A stretch of DNA of 17,127 nucleotides from an uncultured Oscillospiraceae bacterium (GTDB lineage Bacteria > Bacillota > Clostridia > Oscillospirales > Ruminococcaceae), in assembly GCA_900547015.1 (NCBI GenBank), contig URFD01000021.1, positions 1-17,127 on the forward strand. The letters are read 5' to 3'. The notes beneath the pieces were generated by a model that was given only the letters and a program-made list of their open reading frames with translations, ran no database searches and was not told where the DNA came from. A program made the translations under genes and the position numbers. Of this stretch, positions 1 to 6,021 are shown piece by piece (position 1 is the stretch's first letter; each line of letters opens with the position of its first letter).

Positions 1-120
1 TTTTGTCATCAGATCCAAAACATTTTATTCATTTTAAGCTTTAAAGCTTCAACTTAATAAATTGCATCCTTTTGCAAATTTGCCAAACTATTTTAGTGAA
101 TACTTTATCTTATGAAAATG

Positions 121-152
121 AAAACAGCAGGACTCCCCTTCGAGCCCTGCTG
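121..152 (-). terminator. Intrinsic terminator of the def/GNAT-like operon
   Basis: On the minus strand, an 11-bp stem (152-142 with 135-125, one G-T pair) closes a 6-nt loop and runs straight into TTTT followed by another T-rich stretch. It lies 20 bases after the stop of the GNAT-like gene and so ends the left-hand minus-strand transcription unit. The remaining bases 1-120 are AT-rich and show no convincing gene. Confidence 0.8.
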
Positions 153-171
153 CTTGTTCCATCACTTTATT

Positions 172-528
172 TTATTGATTCCTGCCCTCCAGCAGCTCGT
201 CCAGCTGTTCGAAAACCTGACGGCTGCACTCCTCCGAGCAATCCGGGTGCAGCTCCAGCTGCATCCGCGAATCCTGCTCATACGGCGAAAGCATCACCGC
301 ACCCACGATGCGGTCTTGCTCGTCGAACACCAGCCAGCAGAAGCGCTGTTCACCCTGCACGCCGAGCATCTCATCCTGACGGCGACGCAGCCACCGGTCA
401 AAATTCTGCCCGATTTCGGCGCAGTCCGGCAGACCGCTACGCTGTCCCTGCTGGGCCATCCCTTCCAGATACTGCACCAGCGCCGGACGCATCTCCGCCG
501 ACGGCAGTACCAGCTGAATCCACTCCAT
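172..528 (-). CDS. Short GNAT-like N-acetyltransferase-related protein (degenerate or truncated)
   Basis: A 118-residue protein if it starts at the ATG at 528; a start further upstream (594) would overlap def heavily and is less likely. A GGAG-type ribosome-binding site lies inside the end of def, and only 3 bases separate the def stop from this ATG, so the two are probably translationally coupled. Residues about 1-90 read like the N-terminal half of a GNAT acetyltransferase: a helix region, then a strand with DEQDRIVGAVML, then LELHP. Where GNAT enzymes carry the acetyl-CoA loop (Q/RxxGxG/A) this one has SEECSR, and the protein stops about one helix later. A canonical CoA-binding loop and the C-terminal strands are therefore missing. 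It may be a non-catalytic relative, a short regulatory protein or a decaying gene. Fold assignment is by eye and function is unknown. Confidence 0.6.
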   Translation of the reverse strand: MEWIQLVLPSAEMRPALVQYLEGMAQQGQRSGLPDCAEIGQNFDRWLRRRQDEMLGVQGEQRFCWLVFDEQDRIVGAVMLSPYEQDSRMQLELHPDCSEECSRQVFEQLDELLEGRNQ

Positions 529-532
529 CTGC

Positions 533-1018
533 CTATCTCCTGTTCTGTCTGCGGGCAGGCCGCTGCACCGAAACAGCCCGCTCCAAAAAGACAATGCCGT
601 CCAGATGGTCGATCTCGTGGCTCAGGCACTGTGCCAGCTCCGCCTCTCCGGTCAGGGTGATGGGCTGTCCGTTCTCGTCCAGCGCCTCCACCACCACATG
701 AGCCGGACGCACCGTCTGCGCCCAGCGGTCCGGAAAGCTCAGGCAACCCTCATCACAGATCTGTTTGCCGCTGCTGGACACGATTTTCGGATTGACCAGC
801 TTGAGCACACCGCCGCTGAGCTCCCCCATATCGATGACCACCAGCCGCTTGAGCACTCCGACCTGTGGGGCAGCAATCGCCGCTCCGTTGGAGGTGCGGT
901 GCAGCGTCTCCAGCATATCGTCCAGCAGCTGACGAACATGGTCGTCCACCTGCTGAACCTCCCGACATCTCCGCTTGAGAATCGGGTCGTTGTTGATTCG
1001 AATTGCCCTCAGTGCCAT
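533..1018 (-). CDS. def: Peptide deformylase
   Basis: Removes the N-formyl group from the initiator methionine of nascent proteins at the ribosome exit. It has 161 residues, normal for the family. All three family motifs are present in order: GAAIAAPQ (residues 45-52, with Ala where most members have the second Gly of GxGLAAPQ), EGCLS (90-94, Cys92 a metal ligand) and HEIDH (134-138, two His metal ligands and the catalytic Glu135). The start at 1018 is preceded by GGGAG at a rather long spacing of about 11 nt. It lies 37 bp after the HD-domain gene and 4 bp before the GNAT-like gene, apparently in one transcript. No methionyl-tRNA formyltransferase gene is next to it, unlike the common def-fmt pairing. 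Confidence 0.95.
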   Translation of the reverse strand: MALRAIRINNDPILKRRCREVQQVDDHVRQLLDDMLETLHRTSNGAAIAAPQVGVLKRLVVIDMGELSGGVLKLVNPKIVSSSGKQICDEGCLSFPDRWAQTVRPAHVVVEALDENGQPITLTGEAELAQCLSHEIDHLDGIVFLERAVSVQRPARRQNRR

Positions 1019-1055
1019 CTGTGCGGTATCTCCCTTCCGTATCTTCTGTTATGGA

Positions 1056-1637
1056 TTATTCTGCAAATTCCGCGTTCAGCCCGTCCTCGATTTCGCGCAT
1101 CGCCAGAATGGTGCGCTCCATCAGCTCGTCCAGCTCCCAACCGAGCATCTCGGCTCCCTGTCGGATGACATCGCGGGAACAGCCTGCGGCAAAGCGTTTG
1201 TCCTTAAACTTTTTCTTGAGCGAGGAAAGCTCCAAATCCTTGGTGCTCTTGGAGGGGCGCATCAATGCCGCCGCACCAATCAGGCCGCTGAGCTCATCGG
1301 TCGCAAACAGCACCTTTTCCATCGTATGCTCCGGCTTGATGTCACAGCAAAGGCCATAGCCATGGCTGACCGCCGCGTGGATGACCTCCGGCTCCAATCC
1401 GGCATCCTGCATCAGCTGCTGCTCCCGAATACAATGCTCCTGCGGATACTGCTCGAAATCCAAATCGTGCAGCAGACCGACCACTGCCCAGAAATTTTCC
1501 TCCTGCCCGTAGCCCAGCTCCCGGGCAAAATAGCGCATAACCCCTTCCACCGTGCGTCCGTGGCGCAGATGGAACGGATCCTTGTTGTACTGCTTGAGCA
1601 GCTCGTATGCCTGCTCGATGGTAAATGCTGTGTTCAT
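1056..1637 (-). CDS. HD-domain metal-dependent hydrolase (predicted)
   Basis: A 193-residue protein of the HD superfamily, whose members are usually phosphohydrolases of nucleotides or other phosphoesters. The metal-binding pattern is complete: His26 (LRHGRT), His57-Asp58 (GLLHDLDFEQYP), His92 (AVSHGYG) and Asp114 (FATDELSG). The C-terminal third is helical with a lysine-rich stretch (KKKFKDKRF). It resembles the widespread uncharacterised group of stand-alone HD hydrolases (COG2316-like), whose substrate I cannot name. The start is supported by GGAGG ending a few bases before the ATG at 1637. A promoter lies just upstream (1715-1687), and def and the GNAT-like gene follow in the same direction. 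Confidence 0.8.
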   Translation of the reverse strand: MNTAFTIEQAYELLKQYNKDPFHLRHGRTVEGVMRYFARELGYGQEENFWAVVGLLHDLDFEQYPQEHCIREQQLMQDAGLEPEVIHAAVSHGYGLCCDIKPEHTMEKVLFATDELSGLIGAAALMRPSKSTKDLELSSLKKKFKDKRFAAGCSRDVIRQGAEMLGWELDELMERTILAMREIEDGLNAEFAE

Positions 1638-1665
1638 GCTTCCTCCATCCTTTCTACATCAGTGC

Positions 1666-1726
1666 GGTCGGGCGACCGCTTTCTTCATTATAGCCATCTT
1701 TCCCCAAAAGTGCAAGTCGCCCGACC
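1666..1726. repeat. 11-bp perfect inverted repeat flanking the HD-gene promoter
   Basis: GGTCGGGCGAC at 1666-1676 is repeated in inverted orientation as GTCGCCCGACC at 1716-1726. The arms lie 39 bp apart and bracket the promoter elements at 1687-1715. The left arm is also part of a local hairpin (1664-1669 pairing with 1674-1679) that would sit at the extreme 5' end of the mRNA. It could be an operator, a 5'-stabilising hairpin, or a terminator remnant of the gene upstream. Confidence 0.5.
1687..1715 (-). promoter_or_regulatory. Sigma-A promoter for the HD hydrolase-def-GNAT unit
   Basis: The minus strand has a perfect TATAAT (1692-1687) with TTGCAC (1715-1710) exactly 17 bp upstream. The -35 is poor but the spacing is ideal. 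Transcription would start near 1680, about 45 nt before the HD gene, directly in front of the hairpin at 1679-1664. Confidence 0.6.
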
Positions 1727-1733
1727 AACCCCG

Positions 1734-1949
1734 TCAGCACCGACGGCAGGGCAGATAGCCGATGGCGCCCATGCGGTTTTGCAGCCAGCGATAGGACAGG
1801 GCTTCGTCGTTGTAATCGACGGTCACCTCCCGGCTGTTCCAGTCCAGCTCGACACAGCTCACCCCCGGCAGAGCACCCAGCTGAGCGCGCAGCTGGGTGT
1901 AGTCAGGGTTCGGGTGGACGGTGTGAAAGGATGCGCTTTGGTTGCTCAT
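1734..1949 (-). CDS. HMA-like small protein lacking the CxxC metal-binding motif
   Basis: A 71-residue protein, with AGGTGA about 7 nt before the ATG at 1949. The core (about residues 16-65) follows the heavy-metal-associated ferredoxin-like fold: helix, then GVSCVELDWNSREVTVDYND as two strands, then a helix ending in the typical GAIGY. In copper chaperones the first loop carries GMxCxxC. Here that region (HTVHPNPDYTQ) has no cysteine, and the cysteines are at 32 and in a C-terminal CRRC (68-71). So the fold is that of a metal chaperone but the classical site is absent. It lies directly downstream of the P-type ATPase, separated by a terminator. Possible roles are an atypical metal site through the CRRC tail or a protein-protein adaptor; I see no evidence choosing between them. 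Confidence 0.6.
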   Translation of the reverse strand: MSNQSASFHTVHPNPDYTQLRAQLGALPGVSCVELDWNSREVTVDYNDEALSYRWLQNRMGAIGYLPCRRC

Positions 1950-1970
1950 AAAAAAATCACCTCTGCCCTA

Positions 1971-2015
1971 TCATTCCCCGACGGGTGTACCTGCAACAAA
2001 GACAACTTCTTCCAT
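1971..2015 (-). CDS. Possible 14-codon leader ORF upstream of the HMA-like gene
   Basis: A very short frame encoding MEEVVFVAGTPVGE, with AGGAAG (2029-2024) placed 8 nt before its ATG and its stop 21 bases before the HMA-like start. An AT-rich TATAAATA-type -10 candidate lies at about 2031-2038, but it would start transcription on top of the ribosome-binding site, so the arrangement is uncertain. It may be a leader peptide or chance. Confidence 0.2.
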   Translation of the reverse strand: MEEVVFVAGTPVGE

Positions 2016-2043
2016 CACAGTTGCTTCCTATATTTATATAAAG

Positions 2044-2076
2044 AAAAAATCCCCCGCAAGATGCAGAGGATTTTTT
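2044..2076 (-). terminator. Intrinsic terminator after the P-type ATPase
   Basis: A perfect 9-bp stem, GGATTTTTT against AAAAAATCC (2076-2068 and 2052-2044 read on the minus strand), whose 3' arm supplies the U-run. It sits 11 bases past the ATPase stop codon. The loop contains a small inner GCA/TGC helix. Because of its A/T arms it could act in both directions. Confidence 0.75.
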
Positions 2077-2087
2077 CCGCCAAAGCA

Positions 2088-4703
2088 TTATTTTCTGCGC
2101 TCCTGGATGACCTTGTATGCCTGGATGATGACCGTCGGCAGGAAGGCCAGCAGGTAAATCATGCCGACATTGGCAGCGCTCAGGTCTGCAATCAGGAACA
2201 GACCATGGAATGCCGGGATAAACAGGACGGCATTGAGCAGAACCAGCCCGGTCAGAAATGCCAGCACGGAGTATTTGTTCGAACGGAAGCCCAGTCGGAA
2301 GATAGAGGCATCCGCTCGGCAGTTAAAGCCGTGGAACAGCCTTGCCAGCGTCAGGGTGGCAAATGCCATGGTGCTTGCCAGCGCCGCTCCGCCGCTGCTC
2401 AGTCCGATGTGGTATGCGGTCATGACAAAGGTGCCGATGAGCGCGCCCTGCACCAGCAGACTGAGCATGAAGTCCCGGTTCATGATGGACTCCTTCGGGT
2501 CACGCGGCTTCTGGTTGAGCAGGTTTTCCCTTGCAGGCTCCATGCCGATGGCGATGGCCGGCAGCGAGTCGGTCAGCAGGTTGATGAACAACAGGTGGAC
2601 CGGCTGGAAGGGAATCGGCAGGGCAAACAGCGAGGTGTACAGCACGCTGAGGATGCCGGACATATTGCCGGAGAGCAGGAACTTGATTGCGTTCTTGATG
2701 TTGGCATAGACGTTTCTGCCGTTGGTGACCGCCTTGACGATGGTGGCAAAGTTGTCGTCGGTCAGAATCATCGCAGCGGCATCCTTGGAAACCTCGGTGC
2801 CGGTGATGCCCATGGCAACGCCGATGTCCGCTTTTTTCAGGGCAGGCGCATCGTTGACGCCGTCGCCGGTCATCGAAACGATTTTGCCCTTGCGTTGCCA
2901 TGCGCTGACGATGCGAATCTTGTGCTCCGGAGAAACACGGGCATAGACCGAAACGCGCTCGAGCTTTTTGTCCAACTCCTCGTCGCTCATGTTGTCCAGC
3001 TCGACACCGCTCAGCGCAATATCGCCCTCCTCAAAGATGCCGATCTGCTTTGCAATCGCGGTCGCAGTCACCTTGTGGTCGCCGGTAATCATCACGGTGC
3101 GGATGCCGCCGCGCTTTGCGTCAGCGACCGCCTTCTTGGATTCCTCACGCGGCGGGTCAATCATCGAGATTAAGCCGATGAAGGTGTAGTCGTGCTCGTC
3201 CTCCAGCGTCAGCTCCGGGCAGGTCTGGGCATCGGGATATTCCCGGATGGCAAATGCCAGCACACGCAGACCGTTTTCGGACAGCTGGGTGTTGACCTGT
3301 GCGATGCGTGCCTTATCCTCCTCGGTGATGGGGCGGGCGCCCTCTCCGGTCATGATTTTGCTGCTGCGGGAAAGCAGGACATCCATCGCACCCTTGGTGC
3401 AAAGGGTATAGACCCCGTCGAGCTTGTGCAGGGTGCTCATCAGCTTGCGGTCGGAGTCAAAAGCCAACTCGCCGAGACGGGTGTGCTGCTGTCTGTAAAT
3501 CGTTTCCTCCAGCCAGAACTTGTGCGCCAGATTGATGAGGGCAACCTCGGTCGGGTCACCGATTTCCTTGCCGTCCACCGAGGTGGAGTCGTTGGCAAGA
3601 ACAGCGGTCTTGAGCAGCCAGCGGTGCGCCGGGTTTGCAAAGTTCAGCTCCTCGCCGTCGAACAGGCGAAAATCCGCATAGACCTGTTGGGTGGTCATCT
3701 TGTTCTGGGTCAGGGTACCGGTCTTGTCCGAGCAGATAACCGAGACCGAGCCCAAGCTCTCCACCGCGTTCAGCTCCTTGATGATGGCATTTTCGCGCGC
3801 CATCTTCTGGGTACCCATCGCTAGCACGATGGTGACAATCGAGCTGAGCGCCTCCGGAATCGCCGCGACTGCCAGTGCAACGGCGAACATCAGCGAATCC
3901 AGCATCGGCATCTTGCGGTAGAGGCTCAGCCCAAAGACCACCACGCAGATGGCGATGATGGCGATTGCCAGCTTCTGGCTGAAGTTGTCCATGCTCTGCT
4001 GAAGCGGGGTCTTTTTCTGCTTAGTCTGGTTCATCAGGGCTGCAATCTTGCCGATTTCGGTCTGCATCCCGGTGCCGGTTACGATAACGGTCGCACGGCC
4101 ATAGGTGACCAGCGAGCCGGAAAAGACCATGTTCTTCTGGTCGCCCAGCGCCACGCTCGGCGCATCGATGACCTCGCTGTTTTTGTTGACACCCTCCGAT
4201 TCTCCGGTCAGCGAGCTTTCGTTGACCTGAAGGGAATAGTTGTCGATGATGCGTCCGTCCGCTACCACAAGGTCGCCTGCCTCGAGGATGAGAATATCGC
4301 CGGGGACGATTTCGCGGGAAGAAACCTCCACCCTGCGCCCGTCACGCATGACCTTGGCATTCGGCGAGGACAGCGCCTTGAGGCTTTCCAGCGATTTTTC
4401 CGCCTTGAAGTGCTGTACGGTACCCAAAATTGCATTCAGGGTGATGACTGCGATGATGACGATGGTGCTTTCTCCGTTGCCCGATACCGCCGAGATGACC
4501 GCTGCGGCAATCAGGATGATGACCAGCAGGTCCTTAAACTGTTCGAGAAAAACCACCAGCGCGCTTTTCTTCTTTTCCTCCGCCAGTACATTTTCCCCGT
4601 AGGTCTGCCGCTGTTTTTCCACCTGCTGTTGGCTCAGGCCCTCTGCGGTCACCCCAAACTGTTCCATGATTTGTTGTGCAGTGCGGCGAAACATCTGCTC
4701 CAT
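2088..4703 (-). CDS. P-type cation-translocating ATPase (P2A, Ca2+/Mn2+ exporter type)
   Basis: An 871-residue integral membrane pump that drives divalent cations across the membrane with ATP. In order: N-terminal cation-ATPase domain; TM1-2 (about 48-97); actuator domain with LTGES (165-169); TM3-4 with PEAL (283-286, Glu284 a cation ligand position); phosphorylation motif DKTGT (Asp326); nucleotide-binding KGA (437-439); DPPR (516-519); TGD (540-542); GDGVND (613-618); then TM5-10 to the C terminus. In TM6 the ligand triad N708, T711, D712 is present. In TM5, Asn680 is kept, but the position of SERCA Glu771 is Gly683, so one cation site probably is missing. AGGAGG lies about 8 nt before the ATG at 4703. 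The upstream leader looks like a Mn2+-sensing yybP-ykoY riboswitch, which points to Mn2+ efflux as the physiological job, as reported for lactic acid bacterial homologues. The motifs alone would only say Ca2+-ATPase family. Confidence 0.95.
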   Translation of the reverse strand: MEQMFRRTAQQIMEQFGVTAEGLSQQQVEKQRQTYGENVLAEEKKKSALVVFLEQFKDLLVIILIAAAVISAVSGNGESTIVIIAVITLNAILGTVQHFKAEKSLESLKALSSPNAKVMRDGRRVEVSSREIVPGDILILEAGDLVVADGRIIDNYSLQVNESSLTGESEGVNKNSEVIDAPSVALGDQKNMVFSGSLVTYGRATVIVTGTGMQTEIGKIAALMNQTKQKKTPLQQSMDNFSQKLAIAIIAICVVVFGLSLYRKMPMLDSLMFAVALAVAAIPEALSSIVTIVLAMGTQKMARENAIIKELNAVESLGSVSVICSDKTGTLTQNKMTTQQVYADFRLFDGEELNFANPAHRWLLKTAVLANDSTSVDGKEIGDPTEVALINLAHKFWLEETIYRQQHTRLGELAFDSDRKLMSTLHKLDGVYTLCTKGAMDVLLSRSSKIMTGEGARPITEEDKARIAQVNTQLSENGLRVLAFAIREYPDAQTCPELTLEDEHDYTFIGLISMIDPPREESKKAVADAKRGGIRTVMITGDHKVTATAIAKQIGIFEEGDIALSGVELDNMSDEELDKKLERVSVYARVSPEHKIRIVSAWQRKGKIVSMTGDGVNDAPALKKADIGVAMGITGTEVSKDAAAMILTDDNFATIVKAVTNGRNVYANIKNAIKFLLSGNMSGILSVLYTSLFALPIPFQPVHLLFINLLTDSLPAIAIGMEPARENLLNQKPRDPKESIMNRDFMLSLLVQGALIGTFVMTAYHIGLSSGGAALASTMAFATLTLARLFHGFNCRADASIFRLGFRSNKYSVLAFLTGLVLLNAVLFIPAFHGLFLIADLSAANVGMIYLLAFLPTVIIQAYKVIQERRK

Positions 4704-4777
4704 TCTAATTCCTCCTTCTAACGTTCAAAGCCAAGCCACCGCCCGGCGGCCATTTTTTGCCAAAATGCGGATATAAC

Positions 4778-4837
4778 AAAAAAGACCTTCCATCCGGTTT
4801 CGATACAAGTATGTACGAAAACCACATGAAAAGTCTT
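4778..4837 (-). terminator. Riboswitch-controlled terminator (expression platform) before the P-type ATPase
   Basis: On the minus strand, AAGACUUUUCAU (4837-4826) pairs in all 12 positions, including G-U pairs, with AUGGAAGGUCUU (4793-4782), and six U (4783-4778) complete an intrinsic terminator. Inside it a second hairpin forms from 4823-4816 with 4802-4796 and from 4815-4812 with 4807-4804. The 5' arm is also the 3' strand of the aptamer's closing helix, so aptamer and terminator exclude each other. Ligand binding should therefore turn the ATPase gene on. Confidence 0.85.
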
Positions 4838-4942
4838 GTTACCAGTCAATTTCTGGCACATACCGCAGAAGATTTTCCGCTCAGGGGAAAAATCAACGAG
4901 ATTGTTGCGAATATGTCACGAACTACTCCCTTTAAATATGGG
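4822..4942 (-). promoter_or_regulatory. yybP-ykoY family Mn2+ riboswitch aptamer
   Basis: The minus-strand RNA carries the two hallmark segments of this class: AAAGGGAGUAG (4933-4923) at the 5' side and AACAAGACUUU (4840-4830) at the 3' side, close to AAAGGGGAGUAG and AGCAAGACCUUU of the Lactococcus element as I remember them. P1 is extended: CC, AUAU and AAAG of 4942-4930 pair with CUUU, AUGU and GG of 4833-4822. Between them are a long arm (ACAUA and CGCA at 4916-4906 with UGCG and UAUGU at 4866-4857), inner hairpins (CAAC/GUUG and AUUUUUCC/GGAAAAU), and a CCAG/CUGG hairpin just before the 3' segment. Established knowledge: this class binds Mn2+ and often switches on Mn2+ exporters. It lies in the long leader of the P-type ATPase, between its promoter and a terminator that competes with P1. 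Confidence 0.85.
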
Positions 4943-4963
4943 CGATGTATTGAATTTAGCATT

Positions 4964-4992
4964 AGTATACCGTCTGGCTGTGCGATTGTCAA
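4964..4992 (-). promoter_or_regulatory. Strong sigma-A promoter for the riboswitch and P-type ATPase
   Basis: On the minus strand, a perfect TTGACA (4992-4987), a 17-bp spacer and TATACT (4969-4964). Transcription would begin near 4957 and give a 5' leader of about 250 nt holding the riboswitch. Bases 4993-5061, between this promoter and the next terminator, show no gene. Confidence 0.85.
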
Positions 4993-5061
4993 GGGGACAA
5001 GTTTGGACAAATTGTGAATTCTTCCCAGCCATGTTCAGCCAAAGCTGTCCGCTCACCATAG

Positions 5062-5096
5062 ACAGAAAGAAACGCCCGCCCAAACCGGACGAGCGT
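5062..5096 (-). terminator. Intrinsic terminator of the mnmM/small-ORF unit
   Basis: Minus strand: ACGCTCGTCC (5096-5087), loop GGTTT, GGGCGGGCGT (5081-5072), a 10-bp GC-rich stem with a few G-T pairs, followed by TTCTTTCTG. It lies about 40 bases after the stop of the 38-codon ORF, so that ORF lies inside the transcript. Confidence 0.75.
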
Positions 5097-5135
5097 CCCC
5101 TTCGGGAATCTATGCGGAAAAAGATGGGAACTGTC

Positions 5136-5252
5136 TTACTTTACCAGCTCGTAGCCTGCGCCCAGCCAGCCGGAGCCGCCCTCTGCGGCAAGAAGCTCAT
5201 CGAAAGGATAAGTGCGGCTACAATACATTTTGTATCGATTTTGTCCGCACAT
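5136..5252 (-). CDS. Candidate 38-residue small protein downstream of mnmM
   Basis: A short frame from ATG 5252 to TAA 5136; a second possible ATG at 5228 would give 30 residues. It lies in the same frame as the methyltransferase, 9 bases after that gene's TAG, and before the terminator of the same transcript. The C-terminal part reads YPFDELLAAEGG followed by SGWLGAGYELVK, with GC-rich codons like neighbouring genes (GAG, GGC, CTG, TAC), which looks like selected protein sequence rather than spacer. Against it: the ribosome-binding site is weak (AGG about 8 nt upstream) and I do not recognise a family. It could be an independent small protein, a product of stop-codon readthrough of MnmM, or the remnant of a longer gene. 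No function is assigned. Confidence 0.4.
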   Translation of the reverse strand: MCGQNRYKMYCSRTYPFDELLAAEGGSGWLGAGYELVK

Positions 5253-5261
5253 TGTTCTAAC

Positions 5262-5825
5262 CTAAATCTGTTTCAGGATAAAAACCGGGATGGGCGGGTT
5301 GTTCGGGCGGTTGGCAAACTCGGTGATGAGGACGGTGTACTGTCGGCTGTCGATGGTTCTAAAATATTCCATCAGCGCATCCTTCTCCTCGAAGCCGCTG
5401 TCGCCGCCGTAGTAGACGCACAGGCTCATCAGCCCGCCCGGACGCAGCAGACTCAGCCCCTTTTCGACGGCAGGGATGCTGGTGGCAGGGGTGGTGAAGA
5501 TGGTGTGGTCGCCGCCGGGCAGATAGCCGAAGTTAAAGGTGATGCAGTCCACGCTCTCCGGCTGGGCATAGCGATCGATGTTGCTGTGGCTGTCCAAAAC
5601 GACTGTGCCAATCTGGTCCAGCCCCTTCTCCTCGAGCAGCGCTCGGGTCGAATCGACCGCCTGCTGCTGGATGTCCATTGCCAGCACCCGTCCCTGCGGG
5701 CCGACCAGCTCGCACAAAAAAGCGGTGTCGTGTCCCCGTCCGGCAGTGGCGTCGATGCACAGATTTCCCGGCTGCACCCGTTCTGCGATGATTTTATGGG
5801 CAATCCCCAATGTGTTCAGTTTCAA
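5262..5825 (-). CDS. mnmM: SAM-dependent methyltransferase, MnmM (YtqB) type, tRNA mnm5s2U34 modification
   Basis: Class I Rossmann methyltransferase. Motif I is DATAGRGHDTAFLCELV, the acidic end of strand 2 is AMDIQ, and the family signature NFGYLPGGDH follows strand 4. This combination matches the YtqB family, shown in Bacillus to methylate 5-aminomethyl-2-thiouridine at the wobble base of tRNA. The start is probably TTG at 5825 (187 residues, close to the family length, beginning LKLNTLGIAHK). AAGGGAG sits about 11 nt upstream, and the likely promoter -10 (5867-5862) lies downstream of the alternative ATG at 5873, which has no good ribosome-binding site. Two tRNA-modification partner genes (mnmE, mnmG) are not in the window. 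Family assignment is firm; the start is less so. Confidence 0.85.
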   Translation of the reverse strand: MKLNTLGIAHKIIAERVQPGNLCIDATAGRGHDTAFLCELVGPQGRVLAMDIQQQAVDSTRALLEEKGLDQIGTVVLDSHSNIDRYAQPESVDCITFNFGYLPGGDHTIFTTPATSIPAVEKGLSLLRPGGLMSLCVYYGGDSGFEEKDALMEYFRTIDSRQYTVLITEFANRPNNPPIPVFILKQI

Positions 5826-5861
5826 GATAACAAATGCTCCCTTCGTGGTAATGTCCCGTCT

Positions 5862-5890
5862 ATTGTACCACATCCCGCCGCCCGCTCCAA
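5862..5890 (-). promoter_or_regulatory. Putative promoter of mnmM
   Basis: Minus strand TACAAT (5867-5862) with TTGGAG (5890-5885) at 17 bp. It predicts a transcript start near 5855, leaving about 30 nt before the TTG start at 5825. The stretch from 5891 to about 6020 shows no convincing gene on either strand. Confidence 0.5.
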
Positions 5891-6021
5891 GAGGCTCTTT
5901 CCTGCCCGATTACGCTTTTCGGAAGGCTCGGACAGCTGTGGCGCTTTTTGTACCTCATGACCAAATTCCCTGCCGCTTGTGAACATTATAACCATTTCTG
6001 TCAGAAAAAACATGGAAAGTG

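Noticed and set aside
36..49. Perfect palindrome AAGCTTTAAAGCTT in the left-edge AT-rich DNA
   Set aside because: Short, AT-rich and without an identified promoter beside it in the window; nothing supports a function.
975..3173. Long plus-strand open frame (732 codons) opposite the HD, HMA-like and ATPase genes
   Set aside because: It crosses three clear minus-strand genes, two intergenic regions and a terminator; the translation is meaningless.
4757..5017. Plus-strand open frame of 86 codons
   Set aside because: No ribosome-binding site, no recognisable protein sequence, and it runs antisense through the yybP-ykoY leader and the ATPase promoter, which explain the conserved-looking sequence.
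5822..6013. Minus-strand open frame of 63 codons upstream of mnmM
   Set aside because: No ribosome-binding site, unremarkable composition, and it covers the mnmM promoter.
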